This document shows, one piece after another, positions 1 to 7,114 of a stretch of 9,955 nucleotides of DNA (its first letter is position 1; the number at the start of each line of letters is the position of its first letter). The DNA lies in assembly GCF_946478835.1 (NCBI RefSeq), contig NZ_CAMLDV010000129.1, positions 1 to 9,955 on the forward strand, read 5' to 3'. Under the pieces are notes generated by a model. That model was not told the origin of the DNA. It did not search any database and saw nothing but the letters and a program-made list of their open reading frames with translations. The DNA is from an uncultured Bdellovibrio sp. Lineage in GTDB: Bacteria > Bdellovibrionota > Bdellovibrionia > Bdellovibrionales > Bdellovibrionaceae. Both the position numbers and the translations under genes were made by a program.

Positions 1-1
1 T

Positions 2-634
2 TTCGGCGGCGGCTGGAACGGAGAGATAACGAATGTCCTTAATGGCTATACAGATTTTTCTTATGTCTATGCTCGACTTGCCGAAGATAATCTTCATATT
101 GAGTTTCTCGGGTCCGCTGCGCGCGCTTTGGGAGGAGCTTCGGTTGGATATGATGTTTTGCATGCCAGCACTACTTTGGGAGCAGCCCCAGCCAACTGGT
201 CCCTTCTTTTTTCAGTGGGCTTGGGAATGGAGACCTGGCGAGATCCAAAAGGTGGACACCATTTCTTGGTTTATGGAGCGGCAACTCCTCAATACTTTTA
301 CAAGCCTGTGGACGGAAGTTTGACAAATCAAGCAGCATTGCCCGACGAGGGCATCGTAGGTGCGCGAATAATCGAGACCGCCTCCACAGCAAATTTGGTG
401 ATGGCTTTTTCTGATGGTCACGTCACCTACAAATCAATCCAATTGACGGAGATTAACGGACCGATCAATTGGTCTGCACTTCCATCCCACGATATTCCAA
501 TTCCAAGTGGACTTGGAGTGATCACGATCTTCCCAGAATCTTATATGTATCAGACCACGCAACCGCAGGATATCAATTTCGTTATTAATGGATTCAATCA
601 GCAGGGACTTCTCTATATGATCCAAGGAAAATAA
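2..634 (+). CDS. Unrecognised protein, C-terminal 210 residues (5' end outside window)
   Basis: The frame is open from the first complete codon at position 2 to the TAA at 632-634. The first possible start in it is a TTG at 128, but coding-like sequence continues upstream (residues beginning FGGGWNGEITN), so I read this as the 3' part of a longer gene. The visible part is rich in Gly, Ser, Thr and aromatic residues with alternating hydrophobic strands. It includes short stretches such as NLVMAFSDGHVTYKSIQL and HHFLVYGAA that look like the blades of a beta-propeller or another all-beta extracellular fold. I see no catalytic motif and cannot name a family. It ends 18 bases from the stop of the opposing regulator gene, and I see no hairpin terminator in that gap. 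The reading frame is secure; the fold is a guess. Confidence 0.75.
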   Translation, partial: FGGGWNGEITNVLNGYTDFSYVYARLAEDNLHIEFLGSAARALGGASVGYDVLHASTTLGAAPANWSLLFSVGLGMETWRDPKGGHHFLVYGAATPQYFYKPVDGSLTNQAALPDEGIVGARIIETASTANLVMAFSDGHVTYKSIQLTEINGPINWSALPSHDIPIPSGLGVITIFPESYMYQTTQPQDINFVINGFNQQGLLYMIQGK

Positions 635-652
635 TCACTTTCTTGATTTAAA

Positions 653-1573
653 CTACTGAGTTTTCTCCAACTCCCGAGCAAGATTGTATAATGAGTGATC
701 CCAAAAGAGAGTGCGTGTAGAGGGCGCTTCCGCATATTTTTTTTGAATGTGTTCCAGCTTCTGACGAACTTCAAAGAAAAAGTCTGCCAGTTCTGTCACG
801 CCTTCTTGAGGAAGATTTAAAACTTGTCTGTGTTCCGCATAGTTATGAACTTTAGTATGGTAGTTCTCAATTTTAAGAATTTCTTGAAGGATTGAGTGAA
901 AAGACATTTTTTTTCTTACGCTCAATCCTTGAGCCAAAGGTGCATCACGGTAAGTTCCAAGTTGAATCTGTTCTTCATTTAATGAACTGCGCAGCTCGGT
1001 GGCTTTAAGAATATGTTTCTGCAACTCATCATCACTGAGATCATTGGTGAACAATCGCGATTTAACCCATTGGACCGTCGGAGAAAAGTTGGGCCAGTCA
1101 CATAAGTGAAGAATGGCATAAAAATACAATGGATTGATATCCTTATCCAATTCAAGACCTTGCTTAGGGATGACGGTATCTTTTTTCTTTTGAAGCTTGA
1201 GCTCGGTGGTGATCGCATCAAGATTTTTACGGCAGATTTCAAAACTTTGCGTGTCTTGGACTAACAACGAAACTAATTTAAAAAGTAGAAAAAATTCTTC
1301 TGTAATACTGAGTTCCAAAGTTTTAGAAACTCTTCCTAGGTTTTCAAGCCCTAGATGTCGGTCCTTGCGGAAAAGATTTTTGTAGTAGCTTTGCGCCACA
1401 TTCGTTTTGCGGGATGCAATGGCATAAGAGAAATTTTTTTTTATTGATTTTAAATAGCGAAAACGAGCGGCGAGAAAATCTCTATAGTCCGCGTAATCTA
1501 AAAGACTGGGACATTGCTCTTGTGTGAAAGAAGAAGGATTTGTAGCCATAATTATTGAGCTACCACCGTTCAT
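653..1573 (-). CDS. TIGR02147 / DUF4423-family putative regulator
   Basis: This 306-residue protein matches the layout of the TIGR02147 family. Residues 26-40 (DYADYRDFLAARFRY) are the characteristic entry motif. Residues 48-100 form a degenerate XRE-like helix-turn-helix region with the family pattern of a Ser-Tyr core, a small-residue helix, then LxxLGRVSKTLELSITEEFFLLFKL. Around 149-175 comes the conserved segment with aromatic residues before a helix and PNFSPTVQWVKSRL. Family members are presumed DNA-binding regulators, but their targets are mostly unknown. Two starts are possible: ATG at 1573, without a good ribosome site, and ATG at 1549 (298 residues), which has GGTGGT about 12 bases upstream. 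The family homology begins well after both, so sequence does not decide. The gene follows the pilin-type genes on the same strand after 71 bases and may be co-expressed with them. No promoter of its own is convincing. Confidence 0.85.
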   Translation of the reverse strand: MNGGSSIIMATNPSSFTQEQCPSLLDYADYRDFLAARFRYLKSIKKNFSYAIASRKTNVAQSYYKNLFRKDRHLGLENLGRVSKTLELSITEEFFLLFKLVSLLVQDTQSFEICRKNLDAITTELKLQKKKDTVIPKQGLELDKDINPLYFYAILHLCDWPNFSPTVQWVKSRLFTNDLSDDELQKHILKATELRSSLNEEQIQLGTYRDAPLAQGLSVRKKMSFHSILQEILKIENYHTKVHNYAEHRQVLNLPQEGVTELADFFFEVRQKLEHIQKKYAEAPSTRTLFWDHSLYNLARELEKTQ

Positions 1574-1609
1574 TTATTTAGGCATTCGAAAATCAGTTTG
1601 GAGCACCTA

Positions 1610-1634
1610 GAGAACGCTTTTTATATGCGCTCTC
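1610..1634 (-). repeat. Stem-loop between the J/W-like pilin gene and the regulator gene
   Basis: The arms at 1610-1617 and 1627-1634 pair over 8 bp (on the minus strand GAGAGCGC with GCGTTCTC, including one G-U pair) around a 9-base A/T loop. It lies 10 bases beyond the stop of the prepilin gene on the minus strand. It is not followed by a T-run in that direction, so it is not a textbook intrinsic terminator. It could be an mRNA 3'-end or processing structure, or a partial attenuator in front of the regulator. The pairing is seen; the role is inferred. Confidence 0.45.
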
Positions 1635-1644
1635 AGCGTACATA

Positions 1645-2706
1645 TTATTCCTGGCAGCTCAAAGGACGCTTCATGTTCAAATTCGGCGAAAAGACGGTGC
1701 GCCGACGGAGGATATCTAACTTTGTTTCGCCAATGGTATTTTGTTGAGTGCGATTGATAAAGCTCTGGGTGGCTTTTAAGTACAGTTCAAGCAGAACCGT
1801 ATTCACGCAATCGGCAGTGGCTCCTGTCATTTCGAACTGAAAGCTTGCTGGTTCCACACGAACATTTCTTCTTGTTCCCATATAGCCCACAACAAAACGA
1901 TCAATCTCAAAGTCAGCGTTGGAGTTTGTCAGCAAGACAGAGACCTCTCGAGTGGCCTGATTAATTTTAATCAAACTGCGATCTGTTTTTCGAAGGCAAA
2001 CAAAGTAAGTGCGGGAGTTGTAAACTTCACTGCCAGTAACAAAGACAGAAGCCTTTTTATTCGTATTTTCGTTGGCGGCTCCTTTTGGATTGCTCAAAAA
2101 GACGCTCACATAATTAAAGAAAACAGGGTTTCCGAAACTATCAACCTTAGGTAAATCGTCATAGGGATCTAATGGAGAATTAAGATGCATAACATGTCTG
2201 CTGACCTCGTAGCGACGAATGTAACGGCGGTCCGCATCGACGATCACAATTTCTTTAGGCGCTTTACTTTGTGTAAATAAAGAAGTCGCGACATTCTCGG
2301 TGCTGATGCGCAATTCATCTTTAGGAAGATTTTTGCCGGAGCTATCGACTTCGGACCACGCTCTTAAGGCACGCTCGGATGGAGTTTTACGATCAAGGCT
2401 GGTGTAGCGAAGGACCGGGGCTCCTGTCGTATTTAAGCATTCAGCGGGTTCTGATCCGGATTCAATAGACGTGATTCCTATATAATCCCGAGAACTTTCT
2501 TCTTTAGGATCAATGCGAACCACATTGCGAAGGTCGCCTTCGATGTCCTTTAAGGCCAAAGACATTTCAAATTGTCCAGAACTCCAAACTTCTAAGTTTT
2601 TATGTTCTGAGAAGAACTGATGCAAAAGGTACGTCGCCGTGCTGATAACCAGAGCGGAAAGTCCGATTGCTAAAAGTAGTTCTACGACGGTGAAACCTTT
2701 TCTCAT
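1645..2706 (-). CDS. GspJ/PilW-like minor (pseudo)pilin
   Basis: This 353-residue protein begins with a class III (type IV prepilin) signal: a short leader MRKG, then FTVVELLLAIGLSALVI. The expected cut is between Gly4 and Phe5, with Glu at mature position +5, and a hydrophobic helix of about 22 residues follows. The stretch SLALKDIEGDLRNVVRID (about 49-66) resembles the region after the helix in GspJ and PilW proteins, where a conserved Arg/Asp-rich helix leads into the globular domain. Prepilin peptidase would process it at the inner membrane, and it would then join the tip of a pilus or pseudopilus. It is larger than most GspJ proteins and near the upper PilW range. The start is supported by AAGAGA just upstream. 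That site overlaps the end of the preceding gene, which stops 2 bases before this ATG, so translational coupling is likely. Choosing between the T2SS and T4P families needs a profile search. Confidence 0.85.
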   Translation of the reverse strand: MRKGFTVVELLLAIGLSALVISTATYLLHQFFSEHKNLEVWSSGQFEMSLALKDIEGDLRNVVRIDPKEESSRDYIGITSIESGSEPAECLNTTGAPVLRYTSLDRKTPSERALRAWSEVDSSGKNLPKDELRISTENVATSLFTQSKAPKEIVIVDADRRYIRRYEVSRHVMHLNSPLDPYDDLPKVDSFGNPVFFNYVSVFLSNPKGAANENTNKKASVFVTGSEVYNSRTYFVCLRKTDRSLIKINQATREVSVLLTNSNADFEIDRFVVGYMGTRRNVRVEPASFQFEMTGATADCVNTVLLELYLKATQSFINRTQQNTIGETKLDILRRRTVFSPNLNMKRPLSCQE

Positions 2707-2708
2707 GC

Positions 2709-3221
2709 TTATCTCTTAAAAATAGTCATTTGACTGTGAAGAAGACTTTGTCCGGCTCCTTTGTTTTGGGCCCGCACATGTAAAACGACTTTGCGTAAAT
2801 AATCTGAATAAACCGGAAGCTTAAGTGAATTGGTGCTAAAAGTGGCATCTCCAGAACCTGCATTCGTTGTCTGCCACACAATTTGAATTTCGTTTTCTTG
2901 GGGATTTGAAACACCACACATTTCAGAAGTGCCACTCACCAGAGTTTCCGAAATAAAATTTCCCTGAAAATTATAAGTGCGATAGAGACATCTTCCCAAA
3001 GGTGGAAGATCGGAGTATTGAAGTCCCTTGAGTTCAATCACATTGTTGGTCAGAATTTCCTTTAAGAGCGTTGAGTGATCGACTTGGGATTTATGATTTC
3101 TATTTGATAACGTCAGAAATAAGAAGACACTGACACTCACCATGGATATAGCCAAGGCCGCCATCACCTCAATGAGAGTCATTCCTTTTGTGTTGTTGAT
3201 CTTGAGTTGAAACTTCTTCAT
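2709..3221 (-). CDS. GspI/PilV-like minor (pseudo)pilin
   Basis: I place the start at the ATG at 3219-3221, giving 170 residues, although the frame is open upstream to 3284. The upstream extension would overlap the preceding gene, would bury the prepilin signal, and lacks a ribosome site, while the chosen ATG has AGGA 5 bases upstream. The N-terminus is a 13-residue basic leader ending TKG, followed by MTLIEVMAALAISMVSV. Cleavage is expected between Gly13 and Met14, with Glu at +5. Met at mature position 1 is common in GspI. The helix runs to about residue 38 and is followed by a small, mostly beta globular part with two cysteines that could form a disulfide. In type II secretion, GspI is the hub of the tip complex with GspJ and GspK; PilV has the equivalent place in type IV pili. 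The gene lies between a K/X-like and a J/W-like gene, which fits that complex. Confidence 0.85.
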   Translation of the reverse strand: MKKFQLKINNTKGMTLIEVMAALAISMVSVSVFLFLTLSNRNHKSQVDHSTLLKEILTNNVIELKGLQYSDLPPLGRCLYRTYNFQGNFISETLVSGTSEMCGVSNPQENEIQIVWQTTNAGSGDATFSTNSLKLPVYSDYLRKVVLHVRAQNKGAGQSLLHSQMTIFKR

Positions 3222-3226
3222 AAGGA

Positions 3227-3230
3227 TCCT
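3227..3230 (-). promoter_or_regulatory. Ribosome binding site fixing the I/V-like pilin start
   Basis: On the minus strand AGGA lies 5 bases before the ATG at 3221 and overlaps the TAG stop of the 854-residue gene. The overlap suggests translational coupling. It also argues for the 170-residue product over the longer open frame. Confidence 0.6.
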
Positions 3231-5793
3231 AATTCGACTGAGCTTCGAGGATGGGTTGTTCCACGCCGACAATGGAACCGACATCTCGATAGTTTAACGC
3301 CGGCGAGCTTTGGATAAAAATATAGCGACCGTTATTCACCGAGGGCGTCGCGGCACGAATATCAAATAACTCTGTGGGAGAAGAGGGAACTCGGTAAGCC
3401 ATATTGTTAGGTATACATGAGGTGCCCTGTGACACTGCCTGATAATAGCTCGGTGAGTCCCACGTGTAAGTTTTATGAGACAGGTCGAAGGCATTGTAAT
3501 CCGTATAACGACTTTCAGAACCTACATGAGAAGGCGAGCTGATGTCTCTTTTCCCTGGCGGAGTCGCAGAATCAAAACTGAGATGAATGCGAATACCCGT
3601 GAAATAAACTTCAGACTCTTCGCGACTGCTAGTAAGTCCGCGTTGTCTCCAGAAAACTTCAGGATAATATATTTTCGGGAAATCATTGTTGTTTCCGCCA
3701 TAATAGTTGGAGCCCTTGGGAGGGATGGGAGAGTTGGCCATACTATGATAAGGAGGAATTTTTGCGGATATCACGAAAGGCTGGTTTGTAGAATTCTTTT
3801 CTAAGGTGTATCCGCCTGTATTGATCATGCAAAGATTGGAAGGAAGTTGATCTGCAGAGGAATCAGGACCACTCCAAAGACCGCGAAGATAAAAAGGTTT
3901 TGTAGCGCTCACGTTAGAACCCGTGATGATACCTATATTGTTTAAAATAAATTTTCGATAACCGTATTTGAACCCGTCATCTTCATATCGCGTGTCGGTC
4001 AGATTATGATGGATGGGATGAATTTTTCCTGAAGAGGATGGCCACATTTGATGCAAGCGCGACGGTGTCAAAGGTTGATACTGAGGACTTAACAAATGAA
4101 TTTGTTCTGGAGAAAGAATCACCAAAGGCAAAGAAGCTTTTTGCGCTGCCGGAACGGACGTACTGATATCTTGATTGAAGGCGATCTCACGCAATCTTTG
4201 CGGATCACTGTTTAAAGGCGACGTTAAATCCTGCTGAAATCCGCGAAGGGCTAAGGTGTCCTCGCTTACGATCCACAGAGAAAGATTTTTTCGGGGAATG
4301 TTGTTCGGAATAGCAGACATCATCAGACCACGGGCATCTGTTTGGGCAATTTCCGAAGGAACTTTAAGATAAACGATTCGTCGCAGAAGACGGTCCTTCT
4401 TCGAAGGATCCGAAAGATCTGCGACATTAAAGTTACTCAAACCAATGGAATCCAAGTTAATCCGAGACGTCGACGAACAGGCAAGACCCGCTCCTTGAGA
4501 CGCATATTTAGTGACAAATTGTCGATCCCAAATATCGCAGTCCGAATATGTGTTTGTCGGATTAGAAATGACGACGCCACACTGTTTGGCGTCTTCTTCA
4601 AGTGCCTCAAGATTATCCCAACTCATTTTCGGTGCAGGAATTTCTTCAGCGTCTTTCGTAAAAAGAACTCCTTCAAGACCTGCATTACGTCTCCAGTTTG
4701 CAAACCCATTCGGAAAGTCTTCGGAATTGGAACAGTGTTTTTGGTTCGCTCCATCTTTCGCAAAGCAGGTATAGTCGGCACGCACGCCGTAATTGTTCAG
4801 ACCGGCATAAGAATAGTTAAAAATAGAATATCTGTCGGGGTTGTTAAAATACCCGCCAGAGTCCGTAGCGGACCAGGCTTCAAGGGGAGGATTTCCACTA
4901 AAAAGAGCAATGGGATAAATTTCTTTACTCACAGAAGCTTGTGTTTGTGGAACGGGGCTTCCGCTTTTCACTTGGTTTTCTAAGTCTGTGGCCTTTTGCA
5001 AATCTTTGGTGATGATCGCGTAGCCGGGCCCAAATTGCGGATGATATTTCGGTTTAGTTCCCCAAGGATAAGCGTAAGGGGCCAACAGGGCTGAGAGATT
5101 TCCTTGTCCCGGATTCGGCTCGGGAACCGCATGCAGGCGATACTCAATCCCTCCGGCAAGCTGAACACGATCGCCTTGAATTATTGTTCCAAACTCAGCA
5201 GGCCATCCTGCGGGACTGCCGTTCCAGTCTAGCTCGGGGTTCGGGCGATGAATGTTTCCGCCTAATTGGAGCAAGCCTTTGACATAAATACGTCGGTCGC
5301 GAGCTATCAAAGCTGAAGGAGAAGTCGCACCATAAAGGCGTTCGAGACTCACATCTTGATTATTGCCAGAGAAAAGCAAATAGTCCGAGACATCGAGAAC
5401 TTTGATACGCTTTTTAAAAACAGCTTTAAGTCCGACATACTCACCGCGCGCGAGAAGCTCGTAGTTTTTTGTGGAGTAGTTGTAAGTAGCCGTGACTTTC
5501 CAAGTAAGACCGTTAGGAAAACTTCCTTCCGTTTCAAAGTTTTCTGCCTTCAGGCATTGATTATCTGGTGGCGGGTCCCACAAACGGCGAGCAAGGGCGG
5601 CTTCCATCACTGCGAAAGAAGAAATCGTCGCCTCATTCAAAAGGACCTGGTCGAAATCGCGAGTTTTAAAAGTATAATCGCGCTTAAAAATATCCGCTGA
5701 TGTCAGAATAAAGATAGAACCGATAATGCTGAGAACGGAAACCAACAGGATTGTTGTCTGTCCCTTTTTTCCGATGATACCAAAGATGCCCAT
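3229..5793 (-). CDS. Oversized GspK/PilX-like tip subunit, 854 residues
   Basis: The N-terminus has a short basic leader ending GIIGKKG (residue 11), then the hydrophobic helix QTTILLVSVLSIIGSIFIL (12-30). This fits a prepilin-type signal cut between Gly11 and Gln12. Glu at +5 is absent, as is usual in GspK and seen in PilX-like proteins. A soluble region with helix and strand character follows (about 34-135). The segment VLDVSDYLLFSGNNQDVSLERLYG (133-156) precedes a Gly/Asn/Pro-rich, probably beta-rich body of about 700 residues with a modest number of cysteines. GspK is usually a little over 300 residues and PilX under 200, so most of this protein is extra domain, presumably displayed outside the cell at a fibre tip. 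I recognise no catalytic or adhesin motif in it. It starts the three-gene pilin cassette, with 7 bases to the next start. The ATG has no good Shine-Dalgarno sequence. The anchor assignment is fairly good; the body is unassigned. Confidence 0.75.
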   Translation of the reverse strand: MGIFGIIGKKGQTTILLVSVLSIIGSIFILTSADIFKRDYTFKTRDFDQVLLNEATISSFAVMEAALARRLWDPPPDNQCLKAENFETEGSFPNGLTWKVTATYNYSTKNYELLARGEYVGLKAVFKKRIKVLDVSDYLLFSGNNQDVSLERLYGATSPSALIARDRRIYVKGLLQLGGNIHRPNPELDWNGSPAGWPAEFGTIIQGDRVQLAGGIEYRLHAVPEPNPGQGNLSALLAPYAYPWGTKPKYHPQFGPGYAIITKDLQKATDLENQVKSGSPVPQTQASVSKEIYPIALFSGNPPLEAWSATDSGGYFNNPDRYSIFNYSYAGLNNYGVRADYTCFAKDGANQKHCSNSEDFPNGFANWRRNAGLEGVLFTKDAEEIPAPKMSWDNLEALEEDAKQCGVVISNPTNTYSDCDIWDRQFVTKYASQGAGLACSSTSRINLDSIGLSNFNVADLSDPSKKDRLLRRIVYLKVPSEIAQTDARGLMMSAIPNNIPRKNLSLWIVSEDTLALRGFQQDLTSPLNSDPQRLREIAFNQDISTSVPAAQKASLPLVILSPEQIHLLSPQYQPLTPSRLHQMWPSSSGKIHPIHHNLTDTRYEDDGFKYGYRKFILNNIGIITGSNVSATKPFYLRGLWSGPDSSADQLPSNLCMINTGGYTLEKNSTNQPFVISAKIPPYHSMANSPIPPKGSNYYGGNNNDFPKIYYPEVFWRQRGLTSSREESEVYFTGIRIHLSFDSATPPGKRDISSPSHVGSESRYTDYNAFDLSHKTYTWDSPSYYQAVSQGTSCIPNNMAYRVPSSPTELFDIRAATPSVNNGRYIFIQSSPALNYRDVGSIVGVEQPILEAQSN

Positions 5794-5880
5794 AGTGTTA
5801 GATTAACATGGGTCTGTTTGATTCAGAAACTAATCTGCTAAAAACCGACTTGGAATGAGAATTCTAGACGCGTTTTCGGA

Positions 5881-7050
5881 TTATGGATCAGTCAGCTTCC
5901 CTCTTAAATTCACGTATTCTTCCATCGCATTCACGATGTGATAAAGTGAGCTGGCCTTAGCTGTATTCCCGTTGAATTCATCTTTTTCCGAAAGCATATC
6001 GTACCAGAGTCCTTTTTTCGGCGTTGCAAAGAACTTGAAAAGAGTCTCTAGGGCTTCATCAGCGGCTTTCGCATATTGCGGTTGTTCTTCTTTGGAGACT
6101 TCTGTTCCTAAACGAACCGCCGCTTTGATGCGCTCGCATTGTGGCCAGAAGCGAGAGGATTGAGTTTTCGGAGTGTAGTCACTCCACATTTCATCAAAAG
6201 CAATTTTTCTTGTTGGCGAGGTTCCGTGCTTTTCAGCGAGTAAAAACAACTGATGACGTACGGATTTTAAATTTTGCCCTGTGAGTCCTTCGTAAAGGAA
6301 CATCAACCAAGCCCATTCATACTGATGGCCCGGTTCATAGATGAATTTTCCGTTTTCACGCAGATGATTCCAGTTCTCGTCGAAGTATTCGCCTAAAACA
6401 CCGGAAGTTTTATCGATGAATTTTGTCGTCGCTAACGTGATAAGCTCATGACCTAAATCTTTCCAGTCTTGATCACTGCGATCCACCGTCATCCACGCAA
6501 TCGCGGATTCAAAAAGATGCATGTGTGGATTGGATTTGTAAGAGACGCCATTTTTTTCATCAATCTCCGTGTAACCGCCTCCGGCGACTTTGCGGTCTTT
6601 TTGCAAATAGTGAAGCAATGCCTTTGCGCGGTCTTTGATTTCTTTGTTGGGTTCAATCGCATAAGCTTGTGCTAATCCAAAAAGTGCAAACGCTTGTGTG
6701 TACAAATCAGGGTTTTTGCTTTTAGGCGTGCCATCAGGATTTACGGAGTAAATAAAAGCTCCGGAAGGGCTTGAGAATCTTTCCACCATGTAGCGTGTTC
6801 CCTGATGAACAGCGGCCACGGCCACTTCCTTAGAAACACATCCTAGATTTGCGCCGGTAAGAAAAGAATAAATCTGGCGAGCTTGTACCATTGCACGGCG
6901 AGGCACATCCATGGGTTCGCCTTCAAAAGTGAGACTTTCAACAAAGCCACCTTGTTTCGTGTCAATACCCTTGGAAGACCAAAGAGGATACACGTCTTCA
7001 GAAAGCCACTTTTTAGATTTTTCGATAAACTGATTTGATTTTGCAGACAT
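5881..7050 (-). CDS. AGE-family sugar 2-epimerase / aldose-ketose isomerase
   Basis: This 389-residue protein has the full length and motifs of the N-acylglucosamine 2-epimerase family, which folds as an (alpha/alpha)6 barrel. The conserved segments in order are PRRAMVQARQIYSF (50-63, with Arg58), NPDLYTQAFALFGLAQAY (113-130), NPHMHLFESA (174-183), PGHQYEWAWL (240-249), SRFWPQCERIKAA (299-311) and KASSLYHI (365-372). His176/His178, His242 and His371 sit where the family's catalytic histidines lie. Members interconvert GlcNAc and ManNAc, or mannose (or mannose-6-phosphate) and fructose. The exact substrate cannot be read here, although an isomerase acting on mannose or a related sugar is as likely as GlcNAc epimerisation. 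No signal peptide is present, so the enzyme is cytoplasmic. The ATG directly abuts the T-tract of the upstream gene's terminator and has only GCGAG inside the terminator stem as a possible ribosome site. The pilin cassette follows after 87 bases with no evident terminator between. Confidence 0.92.
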   Translation of the reverse strand: MSAKSNQFIEKSKKWLSEDVYPLWSSKGIDTKQGGFVESLTFEGEPMDVPRRAMVQARQIYSFLTGANLGCVSKEVAVAAVHQGTRYMVERFSSPSGAFIYSVNPDGTPKSKNPDLYTQAFALFGLAQAYAIEPNKEIKDRAKALLHYLQKDRKVAGGGYTEIDEKNGVSYKSNPHMHLFESAIAWMTVDRSDQDWKDLGHELITLATTKFIDKTSGVLGEYFDENWNHLRENGKFIYEPGHQYEWAWLMFLYEGLTGQNLKSVRHQLFLLAEKHGTSPTRKIAFDEMWSDYTPKTQSSRFWPQCERIKAAVRLGTEVSKEEQPQYAKAADEALETLFKFFATPKKGLWYDMLSEKDEFNGNTAKASSLYHIVNAMEEYVNLRGKLTDP

Positions 7051-7103
7051 AAAAAACTCGCGCCAAATTATGATTGAGACTCTATCTCATCATTGGCGCG
7101 AGT
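7051..7103 (-). terminator. Strong intrinsic terminator of the lipoprotein gene, abutting the epimerase ATG
   Basis: Perfect 11-bp arms at 7056-7066 and 7093-7103 (minus strand ACTCGCGCCAA and TTGGCGCGAGT) enclose a second pairing, TGATTGAGA with TCTCATCA (one bulged base), around the loop CTCTA. On the minus strand the stem is followed at once by a run of six T (7056-7051; the first also closes the stem), and the next base starts the ATG at 7050. It begins 11 bases past the lipoprotein stop. The stem, GC-rich base and T-run make this a textbook Rho-independent terminator. Its 3' arm holds the only Shine-Dalgarno-like bases of the next gene. Confidence 0.88.
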
Positions 7104-7114
7104 TGATGTCCACC

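Noticed and set aside
658..673. GAGTT/AACTC inverted repeat at the end of the regulator gene
   Set aside because: The 5-bp stem has no T-run in either direction, so it is not a credible terminator for either convergent gene.
3222..3284. Upstream extension of the I/V-like pilin to 191 residues
   Set aside because: It would overlap the preceding gene and put the prepilin leader far from the N-terminus; the ATG at 3221 has a proper AGGA site.
4342..4983. 213-codon plus-strand open frame antisense to the 854-residue gene
   Set aside because: It lies wholly within a well-supported gene, and its translation is highly basic and low in structure, as expected of a shadow frame.
5796..5808. TGTTA-GAT-TAACA palindrome just upstream of the 854-residue gene
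   Set aside because: With 5-bp AT-rich arms it is too weak to call an operator or hairpin. The promoter-like TTCTGA/TAATCT pair that overlaps it matches consensus at only three positions each.
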